Shown in pieces: positions 54,305 to 64,000 of a stretch of DNA of 64,000 nt. Each line of letters begins with the position of its first letter. The stretch's first letter is position 1. Origin of the DNA: Varroa destructor (taxonomy: Eukaryota > Arthropoda > Arachnida > Mesostigmata > Varroidae); the NCBI RefSeq assembly GCF_002443255.2, contig NW_019211459.1, forward strand, positions 22,722,330 to 22,786,329. Reading direction: 5' to 3'. The notes beneath the pieces were generated by a model. The model was not told the origin of the DNA. It did not search any database and saw only the letters and a list, made by a program, of their open reading frames with translations. The translations under genes were made by a program, and so were the position numbers.

Positions 54305-56354
54305 GCAGGGAGACGCCACTCCGGTCAACATTGTTCCAGTTTATGTTGAATGAACTGAGTATGCATTTGTGGGGCTGAAGGCGGTGGCCTATCTGTTCGT
54401 GAAATTGTCCGAGGGCTATATAACACCGGCATGAGCTTTTGTTCTTCTATTAGTTTAACGACATAAAATACATAAAGTCCTCCAATCTGCATCCTTAATC
54501 TGACCGCGTGGCTGAATTATGTATATACTAGTGAGCATTGGTTCCATTGCGGAAGGTAGCAGTTTAGCTCATAGTACCAAAGAAACAATAGTGTCGATAT
54601 GATTATATTTGGTGATCAAATGTAGAAACTTAATCATTTATAAACACAAGCGCACAGGTACACATAGCTCTAGTTCGGTTTCTATAGCTCCCACTGGTTG
54701 TGTGACAACCTGAAGTCAAGGTAGGGGAAAAAACGTGGCTGATATGTGGTAATAAACTGAGAATTCCGTTCAAGTTCTGAGCGGAACGCTATCTAATTGC
54801 CATAATTACCGGCCGGTGTGTCATCTCGTGTGTGGTCATAGGGTGTGTCTTAGACGTACGCACCCCTCACATCCAATCTGCCGTAGCAATGAACGTTTTA
54901 CGCATGTTTATCGTATTTATTTCCCGTTATTAGCACCTCACCTCACCCTTCATCCATTGCTTGTCATCTGCCTGAAGTCCGAACTTGAGTTAACTGTTAT
55001 GCTTGAGCAATGACTATAGAAGATATTCATAGCACTAATAGGGTATTTGCCATATTAGAATTTCAGTTATAGCTGAACGTTTTTTGTTGTTAGCATCACT
55101 ATCTTTGTCAACGATGATAGTAATTTTTATTTTTACTTACAACACAAAAATGTATGGCTTCGTATAAGTTAACAGTTTCATAATACATTTATATTGTTGT
55201 AGAATTGATTATTTCACATGTATATATATATATATACATATAATAATGATTTATCGTATATGCTTAATAATTCTTGCGTTTGAATTTAATGGAAAATATA
55301 TAATTCTCTATTTTATTCTTATTATTTGGCTTGAGTTATAATTTGAGCATTAGTAGCGGTAGCTTTCCTCATTAGTTCTGTTTAAACGGTCCAGCTGTTA
55401 GCAGTTATGGTATGTATCAAACAAATGATTTTCCTTTCCCTAAGAAGATAGCCAGTCATCTGTTGATGTTTAGGGCTATCTTTGAGTGTGTGTGTGTTTC
55501 GTCATTTTGTCGCATGTTTTTTCATGAATCGGTTGACGGGTTCGCTGCTGAATCATCAATCATCAAACTCCACTCCAAACCCGAACGATCCAACTGCTTC
55601 CGTGGTGACTCAATCGATGATGATGATGCCTTGATGACCATGCTTCTTCGATACGCCCTCCATCACAACCATCATTGACGGTGCCGCGACCGCTATCAAC
55701 TATGGGAAAATACTGTATGTATATGGCCTTATGCCCGAACTGACCCATTTACTATTTGTCAAACAAACGCGTTCTTTTCCTGGCCCAATCCGCCATGACC
55801 TGAACCAAACTGAACTCGATCGGAACGAACTTGTTACTTCTCTCAATGGAAATATACAAACACGTGCGACTGGGTCTGCGTGCGCTTCCTGGCCATGCTG
55901 CCACCGTCTGTGCAAAACATGCCGATGCTTATTATCGATTCAACTTTCATATGCGCGTCGATCATCGACCGACCCTAACGGCGATCTTGCTGGGTTCCTG
56001 ACGGTGTTTACTTACTACGGACCTCTCGATAAAAACGAACCTCACCTCACACATTGTACTATACACCAAACGATCTCCGCACATTAATTACGTTATGGTG
56101 TAATATACGCTGTCTCATTATACCCTCCCTTCCTATGCTCTGCTCGTGAATGCCCGTGAACGTTGTTGCGCCTCATTTGTCCCCACACGATCCTGCCACT
56201 CGAATTGGACTACCGACTCATCTATACTATGCTCTGGCCATACCATATGCGCTGCCGGTATGCTGCTCAACGCCAAAAACCCTCTGCCTGTTTCCCTTTA
56301 CCTCTGTGCCTGAATAATGCGTGCAATACGATGATCTTGGTGTTGTGGGTTCAG

Positions 56355-56504
56355 GATAGTGCCATGTTGTCCGGGCCTGCTGATCAGTTTGCGGCCGCGT
56401 TCGAACTCGCCCTCGACGCCAAGCTAAACAAGTATATCCTTCAACAGACGCAGGCAGCCCAGGCGGGCATTGCCACTGCGGAACCCGCTGTCACCGCCAG
56501 TGAG
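56355..56504 (+). CDS. Probable internal coding exon, unknown protein, Ala/Gln-rich helical segment
   Basis: This is a 150-bp open segment flanked by CAG at 56352-56354 and GAG|gtgagt at 56502-56510, phase 0 at both ends and so exactly 50 codons. It begins DSAMLSGPADQFAAAFELAL, continues DAKLNKYILQQTQAAQAG and ends TAEPAVTASE. Codon use is strongly coding-like (many GCC, CTC, CAG and GAC codons) and contrasts with its surroundings. The composition suggests one or two amphipathic helices. The acceptor has a weak pyrimidine tract (cttggtgttgtgggttcag), which could mean alternative splicing. Its phase is compatible with the Musashi-like transcript after the 23137 exon, where it would lengthen the inter-RRM linker, but I know of no family member with this segment. 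It could instead be the first coding exon of another gene, using the ATG at 56364. I do not recognise the protein. Confidence 0.65.
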
Positions 56505-58558
56505 GTGAGTTTTTTGCTTTTTTTTTTCTCTTCGGTTTTACCCGACCCCTTACACACACACAAACAAAGCGATGGGTGGCCTGACACAAGTGTACAGGGG
56601 GATACGCTCAGACAAACATCGAATCTGTAGAAAGAAAAGCTCAAATACCGCTTTTGAACGGCATGCAGTTTAGTTTTCAGACGTCTAGCATGATGTTAAA
56701 GAACTAGATTGGTTCAGCTTATCTGTCCCACTCCCAGCTAATAATGTAATACGCCACTATTACACTGAAGAGCGCAATAGTAGTTTAGCAAGACGATAGG
56801 GCAAAAGTTTAAGATACACGCCGAGGCCGTTGCCTTTTCTGCTTCTGTTCTGGGATATGTTCAGGGGACACACAGTATATTAGAAATTGCAAATTTTCGT
56901 TTCACACTCAACAACGTTTGGTCATTACGAAACGGACCGGTGTAGGTCCATTGCTCACTTAACTGTTGCTTTTTAAAGGCATAAAATTTCAACTGAAACA
57001 AGTGACGAGACAGAATACAAGCTAACATTTTTTTCCTCAAAACCCTATAGTGACGTACGCAATGGGGTAAGCACGTGCCGTATACGCAATCCCATTGTTA
57101 CTATGTCGCCACAAGTACACCTACAATAGGTTATATGAACGAAACTGCCTGTGGAGCGAGCATCATGCACATACTCGAAAAATGTGTGTATCCCGAAGAT
57201 TAGTGAATACACAGGATGTGGCAGACGATACGACCTGCTCGAACAAAAAGTCGATCTGCTGGTGCAGATTTATATGTCTGTTTCTGTTTTCTATAACAGA
57301 TAGCTCGAAATAATTGTCAACCTGCGATATTTCTCCCAAGTGTGCCTTGTGGAGCATTCTATATGGCACGCTGCTGTTACATTTGATTGGTCCGAGTATT
57401 TTATTTTGCTAGCAATGCGTAGCTTTTTCGGCCGACGGTTGTCGACTAGTAGGACACCAGGCCCGCTTATGGGTTCACTCATGCTGTTGGTGACAATGAT
57501 GATGCAAAAAGGTTGAGCGTTAAACGTACGGAGCAAACTGATCTGCTGGCCTGAAACGTATTGTGCTCGTTGGCATGCTTTGTCCTGTTTCTCATATAGT
57601 CTACCTTACATGTTGTACAGTAGATGCAAGTTTCGGTTCGAAATCAATGTTTGAACATATATACAGGGTGTGGTAAAAGATCTTGACAATGTTAAAAAGA
57701 ACGGTATGACAATCGCTTAACGAAACCGTCGAGTGAGTGTTGCTCCACGCCATATAATCAGGCCACCCATAACTAGTCCAGCCTGATTGGTAGTCCCTTC
57801 ATAAATTTGTCCGTTCGATTGTACCATTTGTCAGCGTTCTTAGTCTCATAACTGCTTGCTATATAAGAGGCTGACCATATAGTCGTTGATCTAACTGTAT
57901 TTATCGAATGGTAGAGATAGACTTATTCATATTATCAATAAGTTAAATATGGATTGTCTCCCGTAGATGACAATATTTGCCGAGGTAAATGTTGTTAGAT
58001 AACCATGTATTTATTATTAATTAAAATTTTATTGACACGTTTTTATGTAGGCATATGTACCTTCTATGACATTGCAGTTTATTTACGGACGCTCATTCAC
58101 TCGTTGCGTCTGGACGTTTGGCTACAAAGTAGTTAGGGATCTCTTGTTTTAGCTATACTCGGTGGCGAATGCTGAGGTAGGTAACGACTAGCACGAGTCA
58201 CAAACACGGAGAGTAGTCTGCCTTTTAGGAAACACAGACGCAAGAAACTTGAACGTGTGTATCTATTTCTTTCTAATATTTACCACCCACATTACATACA
58301 TCATATTAACAAACGTCAGCAATATCAACTTCTACGTATTATCTCGCGCAAGTATTGCATCAGAAAACATCCTACGTTCGTACGAGTCTTACCCCAGTTG
58401 CTCTCGTCTATAGCGCTCCGTGTTGTCATATTTTCCAAGTGCAGCATAGCTCGTCAGCGAAGGCTAACCGTCACGCAGTCCTCGAACCAATTCTTCACTT
58501 ACATAACATGCCTCTGTGTTTCAAGTTTTACGGCTGGCTCCTGCCATCACGAAACCAA

Positions 58559-58578
58559 GTCTGTCTGTCTGTCTGTCT
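58559..58578. repeat. (GTCT)5 microsatellite
   Basis: Five perfect GTCT units directly abut the 3' side (minus-strand sense) of the tRNA-like fragment at 58584-58643, like the simple-repeat tail of a SINE. Confidence 0.95.
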
Positions 58579-58643
58579 ATGCTGGGATTCGAACCTAGAC
58601 CAGAACGTGTCCCTAAGGTTAGCGGGCAAACATAACATGCCTA
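58579..58643 (-). mobile_element. tRNA-derived SINE-like relic with simple-repeat tail
   Basis: Read on the minus strand, TAGGCATGTTATG (58643-58631) is A-box-like and GGTTCGAATCCC (58595-58584) is a perfect B-box. They are separated by TTTGCCCGCTAACCTTAGGG and further tRNA-like sequence. The B-box is followed by AGCATAG and an (AGAC)5 tail. A B-box arm with partial T-stem pairing is visible but no matching acceptor stem, so a functional tRNA is unlikely. It resembles the fragment at 17242-17300. Confidence 0.45.
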
Positions 58644-59527
58644 TCCCTTCATCATTTCGGCTTCCTCTATTACTGTGGCCTCTCCCTGTGAAGATACTTA
58701 TACACTTCCGCCATTCTTCCATCAATCGCTCCGTTCTCTACCTCACTTTGCCTCTGTCTCATTCTCCTCCTGCCATTTATTGGACTTCCGTTTTCGGGCA
58801 CCCGGCGATTTCCGTCTGACAAGACTTTGTTCATAGGCTTTTTTCGTCCCTATTTAATACGATGAAGCTGTTATGGTTCGCCCCGTCTCTCTACTACATT
58901 CTCTTCTTCAATTCCCTATGATGTAGACAAATCCTTCATGTATGTTTGCAAGATCCAACTTATATTAGCAGAAATGATAAAATATTTTACGACTGCGTAA
59001 AGTTATTTTTCCTTATTCACGAAAGTTACCTTCAATATCAGTTTACCACCATTGCGCATTCAAGAAGGGGTCCCATAAGGACTGGCCATGTGCTCATTTA
59101 AGAGAAGAAAAAATTCAACGACATCCGCATGTATGTATATATGCAAAACGCAAAGGCTAAGTAGTGTCCGGGACTTCGATCAGAAATTGGTCGTATCGTT
59201 TCGCTCAGGGGGGTTTAAGTGAATAGTCAAAATTACCGCCAGAGAGCTCTGATGGGCTTCAAAGCCGCGGGGGTTTGAAAGCATTTCGTACTAGGAGTCT
59301 CGTCGTCTGCTTTCAATGGTCCTTCACCCCATGCAAACGAATTTACGAGTACTAGTTTTAATTGTGCCTAAAGCAAGTTCGTGACTCCAACGTTGCCTAC
59401 AGCTATTAAAACGGTATTCCAGCGATAGCATAATAAAACCATAGGACACAGTAAGCTCTGTGTAAAAATTCGAGTTCAGTCCTAGCATTGACTGTAAGTA
59501 TAACTTAATGCAGATTTTTGACGGGAA

Positions 59528-59532
<5 letters not shown>

Positions 59533-59574
<42 letters not shown>
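59533..59574. repeat. (TA)21 microsatellite
   Basis: Forty-two bases of perfect TA repeat, the longest pure TA tract in the window. Confidence 0.95.
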
Positions 59575-59576
<2 letters not shown>

Positions 59577-62500
59577 TAGAAAGAGAGTAGGGGCGAGAGG
59601 GAGAACAGTGTTTGAGCTAACTTATCTGTTATATAATGAGTCTTTTCTGAATCTCACCCGAGAATTCATGCTAGTCCGCGTTCATTCCCGATAGATATAC
59701 GAGTATTAGATATATATTTGATCTTCCTCTTAAGACACTGCCCATTTCACTGTTTTTACAAGTATACGACGACAAAGGTCTTCCGTAAAAAAAGCATATA
59801 TAGTGGAGGAACATCAGACAAGCAAAACCGTTACAGAAAATCTGTTTCGGCCAGACAGGCAGGTAACATTGGCCGTGTGTCTTCGACGGTTCGGACGAGC
59901 GGTTTCTACTGTTCAAATAGAGCGCGAACTTTCTTTTTTATTTCCGTAGCACACGGTTTGCATAGGTACGGGTTGTCCTTTTCAACGCTTTTCCTTTTTT
60001 TGCGCTGGGATCGTTTCCAACAGCCGATACTTTGCCCTCCGTTGGCAACGCGACAGGTTTTTTGATCGACACTCTCGACGACACACGAATCCTGACCTTT
60101 TTTAGAAATTGTTCTTTCCTGTCACCCTGGTTTTCAGCGGAACAAATCTTGCTTACCGTCAGGGACTGAATCTGCCTAATGGCATACGTAGCAATAGCCG
60201 TATAAGTTTTAATATTGCTGTATAATTTAAGACCACTGCAGCAGTTGAAACAAAGAAGTTAGCCGGTGAGTGCTACCACCCTCTGGTTAGTAAGTAATCC
60301 AAGTTTGATACAGTGATTCCTTGTCTATATTACAAAAAGCTATATGGACGGAAAAAAATCGTCTTGTTTTCAGTATAATTATTTAAAAAGATAACCATAA
60401 GGACGACACCATGTACTACGTATACTCACGTAAAGATTATCTCCAATCGAAATAAAGCGGTGGTTGTAGTACGATATACTCTCGAGACAAGTGCAAATAA
60501 TTTTGTTTTGTCTTGTATATATACGTATACTATTACTTTCTTATAGCTAGAGATGATCACGCCCCACATAGAAGTCACCATCATCGGACGTTCTGCCAAC
60601 ATTATGACACTTCCATGACGTATTTTTACCGTTCAAATGTGGTTTGTTGGTGTGCTCTTTTGTGAAAGACGCCGCGCCTCCTTACGTTTTCTCTCGGCGC
60701 TAGTTTCGTCTTGCGTGCGTATTTCTCATTTGTACGCAACCTTGGGCCACTTCTGCGACGACTAGCGGCCGGACCAACATAATGGAACATCAGTGACAGT
60801 GACTTCGAGAGGGAAGAATAAAGAATCCCAACAGTAAACATGGCTAGTCGCTCATCGTAACGACTGCTTGATTCGTTCGGTGCGTGTGCATCTCGCGAGC
60901 CTGCACCTTTTCTCTGAGTCGTGCGTGTCTGCCCTTTAAGGAATCAGGTTAGGCGACTGTACTGCCCCCTTCGTCTAGTAGGTATGAAAAATTCGTCCAT
61001 GAACGCTACTGCTAGCGTCAAACTTGTTGGATACGAGGGATATTCAACTAAAAGACACTACCCTGCACCTTCTGTTCAGTATCCTTTTCTCCTCACCCCC
61101 TTATCTTCGCCTTCCTTTCTCTAAGCTATTTCGTGTTTCTCCAGGCTCAGCAGGTTGTATTGAAGAGGGTCAAATAGATCTTTCAAAGCACACTTTTCTT
61201 AGGAAAGAGCTCACGCACTCATTAATTTTTTCGTCTGCTAGCCTCGTTGTACCCGGCCGCGTGTTTAACGTCGTCGCTTTCGGACAGGCCTTCGTGGTTG
61301 CCGTAACGCACTTGTATCGCAGCGTCCTGTGCACTCAATGAGCCAACGACTGAGCTTTGCGTCTTATATTCTTCATCTTCTTCGTTTCTCTTCTTTTGTT
61401 CGTTTTTCATGTGATGGTGGTTGGCCGCTCTCGGGTCTGCTGCCGAGGTCGTCTGCCCCCAATTATGCCGTTTTCTATCTCAGGCCTCTGGGAAACCTCT
61501 CGCCGTTGAGTTTATTCCCCAAACACTGCCTCAGGCCCTTCGCTGAAACTTACGAATAACATTGGCAGGGTATGCAGCAGTAGACCATTGTTGTTTGCTT
61601 ACGTTCTTCGTCTGTCTCTGCGTGTCTGTCGTGCTGACTGGCTGCGACTGTTACAGATACTTCGGCTCGTGCACCGTCTGCTGTTACGACGGGGCTCTCT
61701 TTGAATCGAGAGAACGCACAGGCTTTAGTGGTTGGAGAGCCACTTAGGGCTAGCTAAAAACTAAGGCTGCGTTCACTCCATACCGCTCAGGTCAACGTTC
61801 AGCTTTTCCAGCAGTTATCGTTCGCCGCCCACCTACCCAGAGCTCCAATGAAGCTACTGGCGTTAGAAGCTGGCCTCTTGCCTTCACACACGTTACAATC
61901 CTTCTCTCACTCGTATCTGCTCGTCGTTTTTTTCTTCTTCTTGCAAAACGAAAAGTATTCTTTAAGGGGAAGTGACTTGCCCTCTCTATCAGACACTAGT
62001 ATAAGACTCAGACTCGTTTCATCCCAGTATGGCGCAACCGTCGAGGCGTTTCTTTTCATGCTATAGTGGCTATGGAGAGTGCTCACTACTTCGCTGCGAG
62101 ACGCATTTACAGAGTATAGAAAACGAAGGCTAAGCCTTAGCCGGGGACACGGATGAAGAGGGGCGGCTGCTGTACAGACAATGTAGGGGCCAAATTTTCA
62201 GGGCGGGTCGGTGCGAATAAAAAGTTGAGGTAATAAGCGGTCGCGCTTGTCGCCCGACCTGGCGGCGCGTTTTTCAGTTCTTCCCAGTCACCGTAGTAGC
62301 AGTTCTCAGTTCCGCGGAGCGATTAACACAGAGAAAAGGGAAGCGAGGGGGAGGGCGTTACACAGAATGCGGATGGAGCCAGACGGTTCTGGTAGCAACT
62401 CGGAGAGCAGCGGCGCAGTCTGTACGAATGAACGTGGGGCGATCGCGCTAAGACTACAGGTCAGTAAGAGCTGCTATGTACAAAGCTGGGAAGGGCACTT

Positions 62501-64000
62501 GGACGAGCGTGGCCTCAATTCGGTTCGCGAACTGCGTGCTGGTGGATAGATGGAGGAAAGGACTAGAGAAAAGGCAAGGGGAAGAAAGAGGTCGTATGTA
62601 GATGGCACTCACGCGCCACTGCACCTTCACTTCATTCAAAGGATTACGTTGCAGCGAGTTGAAAGGCGAGCCTAGAGAGGAGACTTGAAGGGAAGTAACG
62701 CGGAATAGGGGCTTGGGGGCTAGATTCAGCAGCTAGTCAATTGCTAGCGGGCTAGAGCAAGCCAGCCGGATGAAAAGTAGGCAGAAGAGGCCGGCCCCGC
62801 TGGTGAAGCCCCTGGTATAGCAGAGTCAAATTGTCGTTTTCGTGGTGGTAGTGGCACCATCAGTAGCACTAGCAACAGTTGTCGTGGTCGACGTTGTCGT
62901 CTTCGGCGTTGTCGATGTCTCCGCGATTTGTGGACATTGTTGCCGGCGCCGCGGTCTGACGACCGTGTTTCGGCCTCCATCACCGTCTTCGCCCATCACA
63001 CCCAGTGGCTCATCCACCGATGCAGATGAAGCGTCGGGCAGAAAAACGTTTTCCGACTTTTGGTGGTTCGCCTGCTGCCGACCGTGTCACTTCGCTCTAA
63101 CGCGCTAGCTTGTCCCGTCAATGCCCATTTCCACCCTCAGAGCCATGTTTCTGTCATGAATAGTAAGCGCTAGTGTGAGTCAAGCGGATAAAAGCGGAAC
63201 CAGCAACAGCAGCAAAGAGGCGACGAGCCAAACGAGCGGCGAAGGGATGGAGTAATAGAGTGAACAAGCAAAACTCACTGATGCACTTCAGGCCGCTCGG
63301 CGTACAACGCTAGCAAAACTTAGATAGACGCGAAAAACGCAGTCACCGTTCGCTCTTCTGGCGTTACTACAGTCGCTGCTATTGCTGTTACGCCGGTTAT
63401 GCGGACCGGGCGAATTTTTTTGGGACGTCACAGTTCTGTGTGAACAGCGTGCCTCTTAGTGATACGTGTATACGTAGTAGCCAAGCGTGGTTGTGAGGAA
63501 CGTGAACATTCAGTTGAGGGTTACTCCCGGTGACCCCCTGACTCTGTTATTTGCGCCCTTTCGTTTTCGTTTAAAGGAAAAAAATGGGCGGCTAGATGAT
63601 GAGAAGCAAAGAAAGAGGTTTTAGCAAAGAAGAAGCTACGCTGAGGATCCAAGCTGAAATCAAGCTGAAAGAGGAGCAGATAGCTAGAAAAGGGGAAACG
63701 CGAAGTCGGAGGAAATGATAGGCGAGTCAAATTGAAACGGGTGAATTGCGGGAACGGTTAGAATGCAATTTCGTACGATACAGATATGGAACGAGAAGGG
63801 TGTCAAATACTGTGCAAGGCGGGAACAGTTAAAAGCGTGAACGGTGATCGTAGCAGACGACGCGTGAGTTTTAGATATGCTACTGATCCTCGTAGTGATG
63901 CCGCTGCCACTAAATAGGATCAGCGGTGGGACATAACTAAATTGGAATACTGTGCTATTTCAGTGGTTCCTACTGGGTTACTCTGACCCTAATGTTGTTG

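Larger units (their letters stand above)
44356..56354 (+). other. Non-coding stretch between the GT microsatellite and the 56355 exon
   Basis: No convincing exon was found. Longer open frames, such as 51410-51865 (plus, 151 codons, no ATG) and 51966-52280 (plus), are unrecognised. The stretch holds two CTG tracts (47795-47809 and 47998-48013), a 16-bp-arm hairpin at 50508-50543, an inverted repeat at 50400-50419, and CRE-like sites at 49721 and 54293. The part from about 54400 to 55400 is very AT-rich. From about 55550 to 56350 the plus strand becomes C-rich and GC-richer, just ahead of the exon at 56355. Confidence 0.55.
56505..64000 (+). other. Non-coding sequence downstream of the 56355 exon
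   Basis: This stretch begins with the donor GTGAGT of the preceding exon and shows no further exon I can defend. It contains the (GTCT)n tract and tRNA-like relic at 58559-58643, the (TA)21 tract at 59533-59574, and a GC-richer block from about 61000 to the end. The block includes an open frame with two close ATG codons at 62367 and 62373, a donor-like CAGgtcagt near 62460 and Thr/Val-rich low complexity at 62830-62960. RRM2 of the Musashi-like protein was not found here either. Confidence 0.55.

Noticed and set aside
57659..57690. TACAGGGTGTGGTAAAAG, similar to the ends of some arthropod DNA transposons
   Set aside because: I found no matching inverted terminal repeat or target duplication in the window.
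62826..63108. Overlapping open frames on both strands with Thr-rich or Val-rich runs
   Set aside because: Both frames follow from a GTC/GTT-rich low-complexity tract, and the strand cannot be decided; neither is supported as coding.

Overview
The window reads as animal nuclear DNA, most likely from an arthropod. It has short protein-coding exons bounded by GT-AG splice sites, kilobase-scale AT-rich introns, many microsatellites, and no operons, ribosome-binding sites or dense ORFs. I infer a chelicerate or mite only weakly, from intron texture and the exact RRM residues; nothing in the sequence proves it.

The one firmly identified gene is a Musashi-family RNA-binding protein on the + strand, closest to the Rbp6 branch. 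Three consecutive exons (2968-3049, 16750-16834, 23137-23178) join in perfect phase. They encode 69 contiguous residues covering most of the first RNA-recognition motif (RRM1), from the residue pair PE before alpha-helix 1 through RNP1 to the end of the domain. The first RRM1 exon (with RNP2), the N-terminus, RRM2 and the C-terminal region were not found, so the gene enters the window already under way and leaves it unfinished. The two introns between these exons are 13.7 kb and 6.3 kb.

A fourth likely coding exon lies at 56355-56504 on the same strand. It is 150 bp, phase 0 on both sides, and encodes an Ala/Gln-rich helical 50-residue segment that I do not recognise. Its phase would allow it to be an exon of the Musashi-like gene between RRM1 and RRM2, but it could equally belong to another gene. 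This is the most interesting unresolved item.

Layout: 1-2967 intron; 2968-23178 the RRM1 exons and their introns; 23179-56354 a 33-kb stretch with no convincing exon, containing a GC-richer, purine/pyrimidine-skewed middle and a 225-bp GT microsatellite; 56355-56504 the unknown exon; 56505-64000 non-coding sequence with a tRNA-like SINE relic and a (TA)21 tract. The rest is intronic or intergenic DNA with microsatellites, short perfect inverted repeats and a few tRNA-promoter-like fragments. I saw no CRISPR array, intact transposon, rRNA or confidently folded tRNA. Most open frames over 60 codons look like chance or low-complexity reading frames.
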